A DNA stretch of 64,000 nucleotides from Polaribacter vadi (GTDB lineage: Bacteria > Bacteroidota > Bacteroidia > Flavobacteriales > Flavobacteriaceae): contig NZ_CP017477.1 of the NCBI RefSeq assembly GCF_001761365.1, positions 2,470,001-2,534,000 of the forward strand, read 5' to 3'. The translations under genes were made by a program, and so were the position numbers. Shown piece by piece: positions 26,350 to 35,693 of the stretch. The notes beneath the pieces are model-generated. The model did no database searches, had not been told where the DNA came from, and saw nothing but the letters and a program-made list of their open reading frames with translations. Positions within the stretch are counted from its first letter, which is position 1. Every line of letters begins with the position of its first letter.

Positions 26350-27039
26350 TTAATCTCTTTTTTGTATAATGCCACCAATTACTTTTTTATCTTTTAAAAC
26401 TTCTGGGTTTCCTTTGTAAAAAATAGAACCTCCAAAACTTACTTTCGCATCTAAGGTTTCTTCTGCAAAAACTTCTGCTCTTGCTCCAGTACCAGCCTTT
26501 ACAGTAGAATTTGAGTCTGCCTTTAAACCAAAACCATTATAAATTCCATATAAATCTACATCTACATTTTGGTTTTTTGTACTACCTGTTAATTTAATAA
26601 TTCCTCCAGAAGTTGCTCTTACTTCTAAGTGTTTTACTTTTAAAACTAAATTAATAAAAGCTCTTTCTTGCGAATTTACCTCTAATTTTTCTTGTTCTAT
26701 TTCTTTTCCTGTAATGGTCGCGTTTTCATTAGCATCAATTACATCAATAATAGCATTGTAATATAATTTTACTAAAACTTCTCCACCAGCAGCATTATCT
26801 TCAGGATTTAAAGAAAAAGGTAAGGATAATTTTAAAGTATTATCTACATTTTTAATTTTAACCATTTCAGATTTCTTTCCTGTAATAACAAGTTTCGTTT
26901 CTGTAGATTTTATCAACTCTAATTCAATACCATTATAAACTTTTAAAACATTATAATCGCCTAAATTTTTAGTTACTGTTGTTTGCGATTGTCCTATAAA
27001 AGAACTAATTAACAAACAAATACATACTATTTTTTTCAT
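26350..27039 (-). CDS. Head GIN domain (DUF2807) exported protein
   Basis: 229 residues from the ATG at 27039, where a signal peptide begins (MKKIVCICLLISSFIGQSQ). The remainder has the right-handed beta-helix pattern of DUF2807: FNGIELEL-type strands at the start (here VYNGIELELIKS), then repeated short strands with SGGIIKLTG and FGGSIFYKG. The family is widespread in Bacteroidetes, is probably envelope-located and has no known activity. The frame continues to 27063, but that adds no signal-like residues. Confidence 0.85.
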   Translation of the reverse strand: MKKIVCICLLISSFIGQSQTTVTKNLGDYNVLKVYNGIELELIKSTETKLVITGKKSEMVKIKNVDNTLKLSLPFSLNPEDNAAGGEVLVKLYYNAIIDVIDANENATITGKEIEQEKLEVNSQERAFINLVLKVKHLEVRATSGGIIKLTGSTKNQNVDVDLYGIYNGFGLKADSNSTVKAGTGARAEVFAEETLDAKVSFGGSIFYKGNPEVLKDKKVIGGIIQKRD

Positions 27040-27130
27040 AATTTTAATTTTGATGATACTCATAAATCAACAAGTATACCATCTTTATAAAGTTAATTTT
27101 TATCTTTTATTGTAACAACTAATAATTAAT

Positions 27131-27454
27131 TTATTTTACTTTTACTGCAGTTCCTGTAATAGAAACTAAAAGTGTAGAGGAATTTGCCAAAGGTTCTACA
27201 TCTATTTGAATTCCTACAACTGCATTTGCTCCTAATTTAACTGCATTATCTTTTAAATTTTGGAACGCTTTTTCTTTTATACCTTCTAAACCTAAAGTGT
27301 ACATTTCTCTATATTTAGTCATGCTAAACATATCTGTAAAAGACATTTTTTTTCCGTTTGTAGAATAACTAGAATCGTAAGCTGAACCAGTTACAATGCC
27401 TAAATAATCTACTATTTGAAAGTTTTCTATATTATTTGTTGTTGTTAAAATCAT
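27131..27454 (-). CDS. YbjQ/UPF0145 family (heavy-metal-binding domain) protein
   Basis: 107 residues, normal size. Family pattern: MILTTTNNIENFQIVDYLGIVTG at the start, and LKDNAVKLGANAVVGIQIDVEP in the middle. YbjQ proteins form beta-barrel pentamers; the heavy-metal label is a family name and not a demonstrated role here. It stands 91 bases upstream of the DUF2807 gene on the same strand. Confidence 0.9.
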   Translation of the reverse strand: MILTTTNNIENFQIVDYLGIVTGSAYDSSYSTNGKKMSFTDMFSMTKYREMYTLGLEGIKEKAFQNLKDNAVKLGANAVVGIQIDVEPLANSSTLLVSITGTAVKVK

Positions 27455-27478
27455 TGGTTTATTTTTAAAAATTTATCC

Positions 27479-27553
27479 TTCTGAATTTATTTCAGAATCT
27501 CGTATTAATTTGAATTAGTTTATCATTTTTGAGACCCTGAAATAAATTCAGGG
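27479..27553. repeat. Pair of inverted palindromic repeat units
   Basis: Unit 1 has arms TTCTGAA/TTCAGAA (27479-27485, 27491-27497). Unit 2 has arms CCCTGAA/TTCAGGG (27535-27541, 27547-27553). Unit 1 read on the minus strand matches unit 2 through the shared core CTGAAATAAATTCAG, so the pair is an inverted duplication of one element. Similar sequence occurs at 51110-51140. Confidence 0.6.
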
Positions 27554-27643
27554 TGACAAATTAGGTGTAAACCAACTCAATGTTATTTCCTTGAAATTTT
27601 ATCAATTTAAAACTGTATACTGAAACTGAAAACTGGATTTTTT

Positions 27644-29863
27644 TTACTCCTCAATTAAATTAAAATCTAAATGTTTGCGTTCTAAATCTGTCTTTTTTAC
27701 TTGCACTTTTACATCATCACCTAACTGATACATGTTTTTTGTGGATTGCCCAACAATTGCATATTGCTCTTCATCAAAAATATAATAATCGCTTTTTATA
27801 TCTCTAATTCTAACCATTCCTTCACATTTATTCGCAGCAATTTCTACATAAATTCCCCATTCAGTAACGCCTGTAATTACACCATCAAAAATTTCTTCTT
27901 TATGATCTTGCATGTATTTAACTTGCATGTATTTTATAGATGATCTTTCTGCTTTTGATGCTAATTCTTCTCTTTGCGAAGAATGTTTACACTTTTCTTC
28001 ATAAGGAAGCGCTTTTGGCGATTCTCCTCCATCTAAATAATGTTGAAGCAATCTATGTGTCATTACATCAGGATAACGTCTTATTGGTGATGTAAAATGA
28101 CTATAATAATCAAAAGCCAAACCATAATGCCCAATATTTTGAGTTGTATAAACAGCTTTACTCATGGTTCTAATAGCTAAAGTTTCAATCATATTCGATT
28201 CTGCTTTGCCTTGAACATCACTTAAAAGTTGATTTAAAGTCGCTGATGTACTCTCTTTGGTATCTGTATTTATTTTATAACCGAATTTACCAATGATATT
28301 TTGTAGCGAAGCTAATTTCTCGTCATTTGGCTCATCATGTACTCTATAAATAAACGTTTTGTTTGATGGCCTTCCTTTATGACTTCCAATAAATTCTGCT
28401 ACTTTTCTGTTGGCTAACAACATAAATTCTTCAATTAATTTATTAGCATCTTGGCTTGTTTTAAAGAAAACTCCAACAGGATTTGCATCTTCATCTAAAT
28501 TGAACTTCACCTCTACTCTATCAAAAGAAATTGCACCTTGTTTCATTCTCTTTTTACGAAGAATTTTTGCCAATTCATCTAACTTTAAAGTAGCTTCTAC
28601 AACTTCAGCTTTTACTTCGTAAGATGCATCTGTGATAGAAATATCTGTAGGCATTGTATAAGGCTGCACATCCTCAGAAAGTTGTACATTTTCTATAATA
28701 CTTTGTGCTTCTTCATACGCAAAACGTTGGTCTGAATACGTTACTGTTCTTCCAAACCACTCCCCTACTATTTGTGCTTTTTCATTGATTTCAAAAACAG
28801 CAGAAAATGTTAATTTTTCTTCATTTGGTCTTAAAGAACAAACGCCATTACTTAACATTTCTGGTAACATTGGCACTACTCTATCTACCAAATAAACAGA
28901 GGTTGCTCTTGCATACGCTTCATCATCTAAAATAGTATCTGGTTGTAAATAATGTGAAACATCTGCAATATGAATTCCAATTTCAAAATTGCCATTCTCT
29001 AATTTTGTGAATGATAATGCATCATCAAAATCTTTGGCATCTTTTGGATCGATTGTAAAGGTTAAATCGCCTCTCATATCTCTACGTTTGGCAATTTCTT
29101 CTTTGGTAATTTCTATCGGTAACTCTTCTGCTTCCTTCTCTACTTCTGGCTCAAATTCGTAAGGCAAATCATATTCTAATAAAATAGAATGCATTTCTGT
29201 ATTATGATCTCCTGGTTTTCCTAAAACTGTGGTTATTTTACCAAACGGATTTTTAGAATTTTCTGGCCAATCAATTAGTTTTGCTTGTACTTTATCTCCA
29301 TGTTCTGCACCATTCATTTTACTTTCGGAGATAAAAATATCTGCATACATTTTGTTGTTATCACAAATTACAAAACCAAAGTTTTTGCTTTTTTGTAAAA
29401 CACCAACAAATTCGTTTTTTGCGCGTTCTATAATTTCTACAACGTCTGCCTCTAGTTTATTACTTCTTTTTCTTTTGTAAACATAGGCTCTAACCACATC
29501 TCCATGCAAACCTTTTCCAAGATTGTTATTGGGTGTAAAAATGTCGTTTTCATAATCATCTGTCATAAAATATCCATTTCCATTAGAGGTAATATCTAAA
29601 GTACCAATGGAATATTTACGATCTTCATTAATTTGAAATTTACCTCTGTCTATTTCTATTAATTTTTTTGAGCCTGTTAATTCTGCTAATTTTTGAATAA
29701 CTTGGTTTTTACCATCAGTATCTTCAATTTTTAATTTGGCTGCTATTTGTTTATAATTGAAAGACTTACTACTGTCTTCATTTAAAATTCTGAATATATT
29801 TTTAGTTAAATCTTTTACAATTTTTCCTTTCTTTTTATATATTTTTTTCTTCTTTTTTGTCAT
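27644..29863 (-). CDS. rnr: Ribonuclease R
   Basis: 739-residue 3'-5' exoribonuclease that degrades structured RNA. Order: a basic Lys-rich start, a helical domain, two cold-shock domains, the RNB catalytic domain with the acidic cluster DPKDAKDFDDALS (near residue 270) and HYGLAFDYYSHFTSPIRRYPD late, then an S1 domain (FDGVITGVTEWGIYVE). Full length. It is transcribed away from the lipid kinase gene and the candidate origin region. Confidence 0.97.
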   Translation of the reverse strand: MTKKKKKIYKKKGKIVKDLTKNIFRILNEDSSKSFNYKQIAAKLKIEDTDGKNQVIQKLAELTGSKKLIEIDRGKFQINEDRKYSIGTLDITSNGNGYFMTDDYENDIFTPNNNLGKGLHGDVVRAYVYKRKRSNKLEADVVEIIERAKNEFVGVLQKSKNFGFVICDNNKMYADIFISESKMNGAEHGDKVQAKLIDWPENSKNPFGKITTVLGKPGDHNTEMHSILLEYDLPYEFEPEVEKEAEELPIEITKEEIAKRRDMRGDLTFTIDPKDAKDFDDALSFTKLENGNFEIGIHIADVSHYLQPDTILDDEAYARATSVYLVDRVVPMLPEMLSNGVCSLRPNEEKLTFSAVFEINEKAQIVGEWFGRTVTYSDQRFAYEEAQSIIENVQLSEDVQPYTMPTDISITDASYEVKAEVVEATLKLDELAKILRKKRMKQGAISFDRVEVKFNLDEDANPVGVFFKTSQDANKLIEEFMLLANRKVAEFIGSHKGRPSNKTFIYRVHDEPNDEKLASLQNIIGKFGYKINTDTKESTSATLNQLLSDVQGKAESNMIETLAIRTMSKAVYTTQNIGHYGLAFDYYSHFTSPIRRYPDVMTHRLLQHYLDGGESPKALPYEEKCKHSSQREELASKAERSSIKYMQVKYMQDHKEEIFDGVITGVTEWGIYVEIAANKCEGMVRIRDIKSDYYIFDEEQYAIVGQSTKNMYQLGDDVKVQVKKTDLERKHLDFNLIEE

Positions 29864-30004
29864 TTATACTTTAATTTTTTTTGGATCAGTTTATAATTTA
29901 TATAGAACTGATGTATGTTGCAAATTACAAATATTTCAACTTATTTACATTAAAATAAAGTTATAAATCTATTTTGTAATTTGGCTTCTTATTAATTTAA
30001 TTTT

Positions 30005-30964
30005 ATGGCTCGATTGGAAAAACTACCTGTTGATAAAATAAGTTTCGACAAGATCCATGTGAATCGTTGGTTTATTGTTGCAAACCCAACTTCTGGCAAT
30101 CGTAATTTTTCTAAAAAGTGGAAGCTAATTCAGCAATTGTTACGAGATAAGAATATTCATTTTTCTTTTTCTATTACACAATTTGTTAAACACGAAATTG
30201 AATTGGTACAAAACGCAGTTAAGCAAGGATATAGAAACTTTATTTCTGTAGGTGGAGATGGAACCCTACATCATGTAGTGAATGCAATAATGCTGCAAAG
30301 ATATGTAAAAACTTCGGATATAACTATTGCAGTAATTCCTTTAGGAACTGGAAACGATTGGATAAAAACGTATAACATTCCTAATAATATTAAAAAGTCG
30401 ATAGAAATCATCAACCAAAAAAAGACAATTTTACAAGATATTGGTGTTTTGGAAACTGCTGATCAAAAAATGACTTATTTTAATAACGCAGCTGGTTTAG
30501 GGTATGATGCGTACATTGTTAATAAACTTAAAAAATTAAAAAGTTTTGGAGCTGCATCTTATTTATTAGCCGGAATTTATGGTTTATTCTTCTATAAAAA
30601 ATCTATATTTTCTATTTCTTTTGATGATCAAAAAATAGAAACAACTTGTTTAATGACGGTTATCGGACTTTGTAAATTTTCTGGTGGTGGCATGCAGTTT
30701 ACCAAAGATGTTGATGCTTCTGACGAATTTTTTGATATTACCATCGCTAAAAATATTACTTTTTTAGATTTAGTACTGAATATCAATAAATTATATTCAG
30801 GAAAAATTGTAGATCATAAAAAGTGTGAAACGTATAAAACTAAAGAAATATGTGTACAACCTAAAAATCATAAAACCTTTATACAAGCTGATGGAGAGTT
30901 GATTGGAACAGGAAAAGTTACTGCAAAAATTTTAGAAAAAGCAATTAAATTTGTGGTGAACTGA
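30005..30964 (+). CDS. Diacylglycerol kinase family lipid kinase
   Basis: 319 residues, YegS/DgkB fold. The nucleotide motif is GGDGTLHH (83-90), PLGTGNDW is at 112-119, and the C-terminal QADGELIGTG motif is present. It phosphorylates a lipid such as diacylglycerol, or possibly a sphingoid base; sphingolipids are known from some Bacteroidetes but nothing here decides. It is divergent from rnr. Confidence 0.9.
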   Translation: MARLEKLPVDKISFDKIHVNRWFIVANPTSGNRNFSKKWKLIQQLLRDKNIHFSFSITQFVKHEIELVQNAVKQGYRNFISVGGDGTLHHVVNAIMLQRYVKTSDITIAVIPLGTGNDWIKTYNIPNNIKKSIEIINQKKTILQDIGVLETADQKMTYFNNAAGLGYDAYIVNKLKKLKSFGAASYLLAGIYGLFFYKKSIFSISFDDQKIETTCLMTVIGLCKFSGGGMQFTKDVDASDEFFDITIAKNITFLDLVLNINKLYSGKIVDHKKCETYKTKEICVQPKNHKTFIQADGELIGTGKVTAKILEKAIKFVVN

Positions 30965-31077
30965 CATCAATCTAAAATTTTATTTTTGTTTAAATTGTTA
31001 AACGTTAAAAAAATCTTAATTTTTGTGTAACGTTTTGTTTATTTTTACGTCTATATAGAAAGGACATTTAAATTTAG

Positions 31078-31251
31078 ATGAAAAATCTTCGTAAAATTAT
31101 AGCATTATTCATTTTTATACTTGTTGCAGGCATTTTTGTTACTGTAATGACTATAAATACTTCTTTGAATAAAACTCATGTTCCTAATGAAACTGTAGAG
31201 ATTCAAAAAGATACAGTATCGCTTTTAAAAGCTGAAAAGAAAAGAGTTTAG
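31078..31251 (+). CDS. Small single-helix membrane protein
   Basis: 57 codons. A basic start (MKNLRKI) is followed by one strong helix (about 7-26, ALFIFILVAGIFVTVMT) and a charged tail ending in Lys/Arg. It has a clear ATG and a T-rich upstream region, but no family is recognised. Coding is inferred from the membrane-protein composition; it borders the long gap on its left side. Confidence 0.55.
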   Translation: MKNLRKIIALFIFILVAGIFVTVMTINTSLNKTHVPNETVEIQKDTVSLLKAEKKRV

Positions 31252-32022
31252 TTTCTTCCTGTTTTAATTTTTCAAAATATATTTTAGTACTCACCTTTAT
31301 TTCAATAAAATTTAGAACTTTTTAGTCTCTTTTCTCGGAAATGAAGTTTAAAAATAAACCCTACTTTTTATTTTAATTATATCATTTCTTTAAAATTTAC
31401 ATCAATCTTAAAAAATAAAATTTTTAGAATTTCAACACTTATCAACATTCTATATTATAATTATTTTTCTTTTATAAATTTTTAAAAAACAATGATGTTT
31501 ATAATAGTATGTGAATAGCTACTATAAAATTATTAGATTTTGTGATAGTTTGTGAGTTATTAAAAAAGACTGACAACTTATGAGTTTTTAAATCGTTTAA
31601 AATCAACTTAAAAATAGAGTTATTAACAAAACTTATAAACAGCAATTAACCTAAAATTCTTAATAGTTAACAAACCTAGTTATGTAAATAAATTGTAAAT
31701 TTTATGTTGATAAACTTTTATTAAAAACTCATAATAAAATTTGCATATATCAACCAAGAGCGTGTATTGTAATAATAATTAAAACTGGCAAATAAACTTA
31801 CGAGTTTCTTGTTACAACTTCTTAACATTCTCTTAAAATGGTAATAAGTTAAAAATTAAAGAGTTATTAAAAATGTATAAATTAGTATTGTTTATAACTG
31901 TTGATAACCGTTAATTTCTATACTTTTGTAAATCTAACTACGTAATTACGAATAGAATGAAGCAATCTTTTATTTAATAACTAGATTATTTTAAAAATTT
32001 ATAATTACACTAAAATTATATT
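31252..32022. other. 771-bp non-coding region, candidate replication origin
   Basis: This is the longest gene-free stretch here and is very AT-rich. It holds three exact DnaA-box-like 9-mers TTATCAACA (31439-31447 plus; 31705-31713 and 31899-31907 minus). It also holds TTATAAACA variants at 31633-31641 (plus), 31496-31504 and 31889-31897 (minus), and TTATTAACA at 31620-31628. AT-rich tracts that could unwind lie at 31450-31490. rnr and the lipid kinase diverge on one side and rpiB leads away on the other. There is no tRNA or ORF of note. The oriC role is inference. Confidence 0.4.
31901..31928 (+). promoter_or_regulatory. Promoter of rpiB
   Basis: TTG (31901-31903), 17-base spacer, TACTTTTG (31921-31928). 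The leader to the rpiB ATG would be about 88 bases. The TTG is part of a TGTTGATAA DnaA-like box. Confidence 0.5.
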
Positions 32023-32451
32023 ATGACAATTGCCATTGGAAACGATCATGCAGGAACTGAATACAAGTTCGAAATTATAAAACATTTAGAGAATAAAGGA
32101 TATAAAGTTATCAATTTTGGAACCGATACAAACGATTCTATGGATTATCCTGATGCTATTCATCCAACAGCAAACTGTGTAGAAACAGGTAAAGCTGAAT
32201 TTGGTATTATTCTTTGTGGTTCTGGAAATGGTGCACAAATGACTGCTAATAAACATCAAGGAATAAGAGCTGCTTTGTGTTGGAATAATGAATTGGTTGC
32301 ATTAACAAGACAACATAACAACTCAAATATGTTAACGATTCCTGCACGTTTTGTGTCTTTACAACAAGCTATTGGTTTTGTAGATATTTTTTTAACTACA
32401 GAATTTGAAGGTGGTAGACATGGAACTAGAGTTGATAAAATTTCTTGTTAA
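32023..32451 (+). CDS. rpiB: Ribose-5-phosphate isomerase B
   Basis: 142 residues. It interconverts ribose-5-phosphate and ribulose-5-phosphate. The active-site Cys65 is in ILCGSGNGAQM; the phosphate/ring-opening residues GNDHAG at 6-11 and RQHNNSN (96-102) are present. Length and motifs are typical. It is followed after 47 bases by a GNAT gene in the same direction. Confidence 0.96.
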   Translation: MTIAIGNDHAGTEYKFEIIKHLENKGYKVINFGTDTNDSMDYPDAIHPTANCVETGKAEFGIILCGSGNGAQMTANKHQGIRAALCWNNELVALTRQHNNSNMLTIPARFVSLQQAIGFVDIFLTTEFEGGRHGTRVDKISC

Positions 32452-32498
32452 TAGTCTTTTAATAATGACGTCTTAAAGCACTGTAGAAAGGTTTTTAT

Positions 32499-32939
32499 AT
32501 GAAATTTAAAATAAAATTGTTTTCAGAATTAAATACTACAGAACTCTATCAAATTCTACAACTTAGAGCAGAAGTTTTTGTGGTGGAGCAAGATTGTGTG
32601 TACCAAGATATAGATTTTAAAGACCAAAAAGCGTTGCATGTTTTTGGTTTTAAGAATGATAAAGTAGTTGCATATACACGTATTTTTAAACCTGGAGATT
32701 ATTTTGAGAATGCAAGTATTGGAAGAGTAGTAGTTGCAGAAAAAGAACGAAAGTTTGGTTATGGACATTTAATTATGAAAGCATCCATAAGTGCTATAAA
32801 AAATAATTTTAAAGTTGATGAAATTACAATTTCTGCTCAAAAATATTTAAAGAAATTTTACGAAACACATCAATTTAAACAAGTAGGAGAGGAGTATTTA
32901 GAAGATGGTATTCCACATATTAGAATGGATAGAAAATAA
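32499..32939 (+). CDS. ElaA-like GNAT N-acetyltransferase
   Basis: 146 residues. The ElaA pattern is seen: LYQILQLRAEVFVVEQDCVYQDID at the start, the acetyl-CoA loop RVVVAEKERKFGYGHLIM in the middle and GIPHIRM at the end. The substrate is unknown. It is followed after 6 bases by a small membrane protein gene. Confidence 0.9.
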   Translation: MKFKIKLFSELNTTELYQILQLRAEVFVVEQDCVYQDIDFKDQKALHVFGFKNDKVVAYTRIFKPGDYFENASIGRVVVAEKERKFGYGHLIMKASISAIKNNFKVDEITISAQKYLKKFYETHQFKQVGEEYLEDGIPHIRMDRK

Positions 32940-32945
32940 TAATTT

Positions 32946-33119
32946 ATGAATACTAAAGTAAAATATGTAGTAATTATTATTGCATTTTTAGCAATTATAT
33001 TTTCTTTATATACCATTATAAATAGTGAAAGAACCTTCGATTCTTTTAGTGGAATTGTTGTTGGTTTCAGTTTATTAATTGCTTTGTATATTCAAAAAAA
33101 CTATAAGAAAGAATCGTAA
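32946..33119 (+). CDS. Small two-helix membrane protein
   Basis: 57 codons. Two hydrophobic segments (about 7-25 and 37-49) are separated by a short polar loop with INSERTFDSF, and a basic tail NYKKES follows. It lies 6 bases after the GNAT stop, so it is probably cotranscribed and coding is likely. No family is recognised. Confidence 0.65.
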   Translation: MNTKVKYVVIIIAFLAIIFSLYTIINSERTFDSFSGIVVGFSLLIALYIQKNYKKES

Positions 33120-33164
33120 AAATTATCAACTAAAAACCTTTAGCAGGTTTTGGAAGTTATTTTT

Positions 33165-35693
33165 TTAAAAATTTACTCTAAAACTTAAATTTGGTGTAAA
33201 AGGCAAAGAATAAGTATTAACTCTATTTACATTATTAGCACTTGTTTCATCTAAAATATAATAAGAATCTATCATATTATTTCTATCTGTAATATTGGTA
33301 AAACCAACTCTTATCGTAGACTTTATAGCATCTCTAAATTTAAAATCGTAACTTGTGGAAAAATCAATTCTAAAAAAGTTAGCTAATCTTTCTTGGTTTG
33401 GATTGTTGTAATTTACAATGGTTCTATTACCAATTTGTATGGTTTCATTACCAAGTACAGGTTTTGTAAACGGTTTTCCAGAACGTAAAACACTACCTAA
33501 AGAAACTTTAAAACTTTCAGTAAAATTATAACTAAAAGCAGCACTTAAAGAGTGTGAAATATCTAAACTATTCGCAAAGGTTTCTGGATTAAAAATAGCG
33601 AAAGTATAGTTGTTTTTAGAAAAGGTATAACTTAACCAAGTACTTATATTTTCTGTTTGTTTGTTTACCAAAAACTCTATTCCTTTTACTTCATAATTGC
33701 CAGTAGAAGTAAAAGTTTGCGTGTTATTGTAAAATCCTTGATTTGCAGCTGTAATTCCATTAACTTTTTTGTAAAAACCAGTAATATCAACATAAAATTT
33801 AGGAAGCTTATATTCAACACCAAAAGAAGCTTGTTTACTTTTTATAATGGGTGTATTAGTATCATCAGCTAAAATCCATCTACGCTTTTCGATCCCTAAA
33901 AAGTTGTCTTCAAAATCTATTTTTTGTGCAGTAGTTTGGTTTTTAAATTCGCCTTCTAATTTTACATAAAATTCATCATTTATTTTTTGTCTGACGTTAA
34001 TTCTAGGTTCAAAAACAAATTTAGAAAACTTATGAAAGTAGTTTGAACGCACACCAAATCTTGCATACGTATTGTTTTTTTGATATTCAATTTCCGAATA
34101 AAAAGCGCTTTTTACCAATACATTTTTAACGGTTTTAGAAAAAGTTGGTGCGTTTACAGTAGTTGTATTTCTAATGCCAATTTCGTTAAAAACCACGCCA
34201 TTTTTAAAATGTAAAACATCTGTAAATTCATATTTAGTATCTAGTTTTATTTCGGTTTCTAATACGTTATTAAACTGTGTTTGAAACTGATCTGAATCTT
34301 TATTATAATCTGAAGAATTTATTTTATAATCGGATACAAAAGCAGATAAATTAGTAGAAAATTCATAATTCCAATTAGCATTCCAACTTAAACTTGCCCC
34401 TAAATTTTCTTGTTTTAAAGTACTGTTTTCTTCAATTGTGGTGTTGTTAGAAGTGTATTTTTCTAAATAATCTAAGTTATTTTTTATCTGGATAAAATTA
34501 GCCCTAATGGAATGTTTATAACCAATATCATATAAAACTTTAAAAGAATAATCGTAAAAGTAAAAATCTGATTCATAATTTTTTATATTATTTGATGACA
34601 CAGAATTGTCTTGAAAACTTCTCGAAAAATAATTGTTATAAGTAGGTGTATTTACAAAGTCTGTAAAAGATCTTCTTCCAGAAATATGCAATTCTAAATT
34701 TTCTTTAATTGGCACTTGTAAAAAAACATCGGCACTTAATAAATTAAAACCTGCTCCACCAGAAAATTTATTGGTAATTCTATCGGATGTTTCCATATTT
34801 ATGGTTGATGAAACTCCGTCTGAAAAAGCACTACTTGTACCATTTTTTGTAACCGAAACTTTTTTAGTTAAATACGGATTATAAGCAGAAATCAACCCAA
34901 AAAAATGACCTGAATGATACATTTTAATGCCATCCCAAAGCATTAAATTTTGATCATTTGTGCCACCTCTAACATTAATATTAGAAACACTTTCGTTTAC
35001 ACTTTCTATTCCTGGTAAAATTTTAATGGTTTGTAAAATATCTGGTTCTATGAGTCCAGGTAAAATTCCAAATTTTTCTGTGTTTAACACTGTGCTTCCA
35101 TCTGCATTTTTTTGCAAGCCAGAAGTTAGTAACTTTTGCATTGTAATTTCTGATAATTGCTCTGTTTCTTCTTCTAAAAAAAGTTGTTTACAAGTAATAG
35201 AAAACAACTCTTTTGCTGTAATTTTTATAGTTTTAAAGCTGATAAAAGAAATACTTAAAGTGGCATTTACAGGAATATTATTTAAGTAAAAAACACCTTC
35301 ATTATTGGTAGTTGTTCCTGTTTTAAAACCATCTATTGTAACAGAAGCCAAATTTAAAGGCGTTAAAGAATTGGCATCTAAAACTGTTCCGCAAATAGAA
35401 ATAGATTTGTTTAAAAAGGAAACTGTAACATATCTATTGTCTAAAGTTTTAAAATGTAAAAATGTTTTTTCGTTTAAAAAAGTTAAGAGTTCATCAATAG
35501 AAATTCCAGGTTTTGGTGCATCAATAAAAATGTTTTTTACATCAGTATCAGAAAAAGAAAATTTAATATCATAGTTTTTTTCTAAAGTTATTAATAGTGA
35601 TGAAAGTGCAATTTTATCAGAAGAATTCTGAGAAAAAGCAATACTTGTTATTAATAAAAAACTGAGAAAAAAACCTTGAATTTTAGTTATCAT
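33165..35693 (-). CDS. TonB-dependent receptor with STN signalling domain (FecA-like)
   Basis: 842 residues from the ATG at 35693, which overlaps the fecR stop by 11 bases; the frame is open to 35768 but the signal peptide begins at MITKIQGFFLSF. Order: signal peptide, STN domain (about 30-90), carboxypeptidase-like beta-sandwich (about 98-180, CGTVLDANSLTPLNLASV), plug (GTNDQNLMLWDGIKMY near 260) and a 22-strand barrel ending LSFRVNF. The STN domain marks it as the signal-transducing partner of the FecR and sigma genes upstream. The ligand is unknown; no SusD is adjacent. Confidence 0.92.
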   Translation of the reverse strand: MITKIQGFFLSFLLITSIAFSQNSSDKIALSSLLITLEKNYDIKFSFSDTDVKNIFIDAPKPGISIDELLTFLNEKTFLHFKTLDNRYVTVSFLNKSISICGTVLDANSLTPLNLASVTIDGFKTGTTTNNEGVFYLNNIPVNATLSISFISFKTIKITAKELFSITCKQLFLEEETEQLSEITMQKLLTSGLQKNADGSTVLNTEKFGILPGLIEPDILQTIKILPGIESVNESVSNINVRGGTNDQNLMLWDGIKMYHSGHFFGLISAYNPYLTKKVSVTKNGTSSAFSDGVSSTINMETSDRITNKFSGGAGFNLLSADVFLQVPIKENLELHISGRRSFTDFVNTPTYNNYFSRSFQDNSVSSNNIKNYESDFYFYDYSFKVLYDIGYKHSIRANFIQIKNNLDYLEKYTSNNTTIEENSTLKQENLGASLSWNANWNYEFSTNLSAFVSDYKINSSDYNKDSDQFQTQFNNVLETEIKLDTKYEFTDVLHFKNGVVFNEIGIRNTTTVNAPTFSKTVKNVLVKSAFYSEIEYQKNNTYARFGVRSNYFHKFSKFVFEPRINVRQKINDEFYVKLEGEFKNQTTAQKIDFEDNFLGIEKRRWILADDTNTPIIKSKQASFGVEYKLPKFYVDITGFYKKVNGITAANQGFYNNTQTFTSTGNYEVKGIEFLVNKQTENISTWLSYTFSKNNYTFAIFNPETFANSLDISHSLSAAFSYNFTESFKVSLGSVLRSGKPFTKPVLGNETIQIGNRTIVNYNNPNQERLANFFRIDFSTSYDFKFRDAIKSTIRVGFTNITDRNNMIDSYYILDETSANNVNRVNTYSLPFTPNLSFRVNF

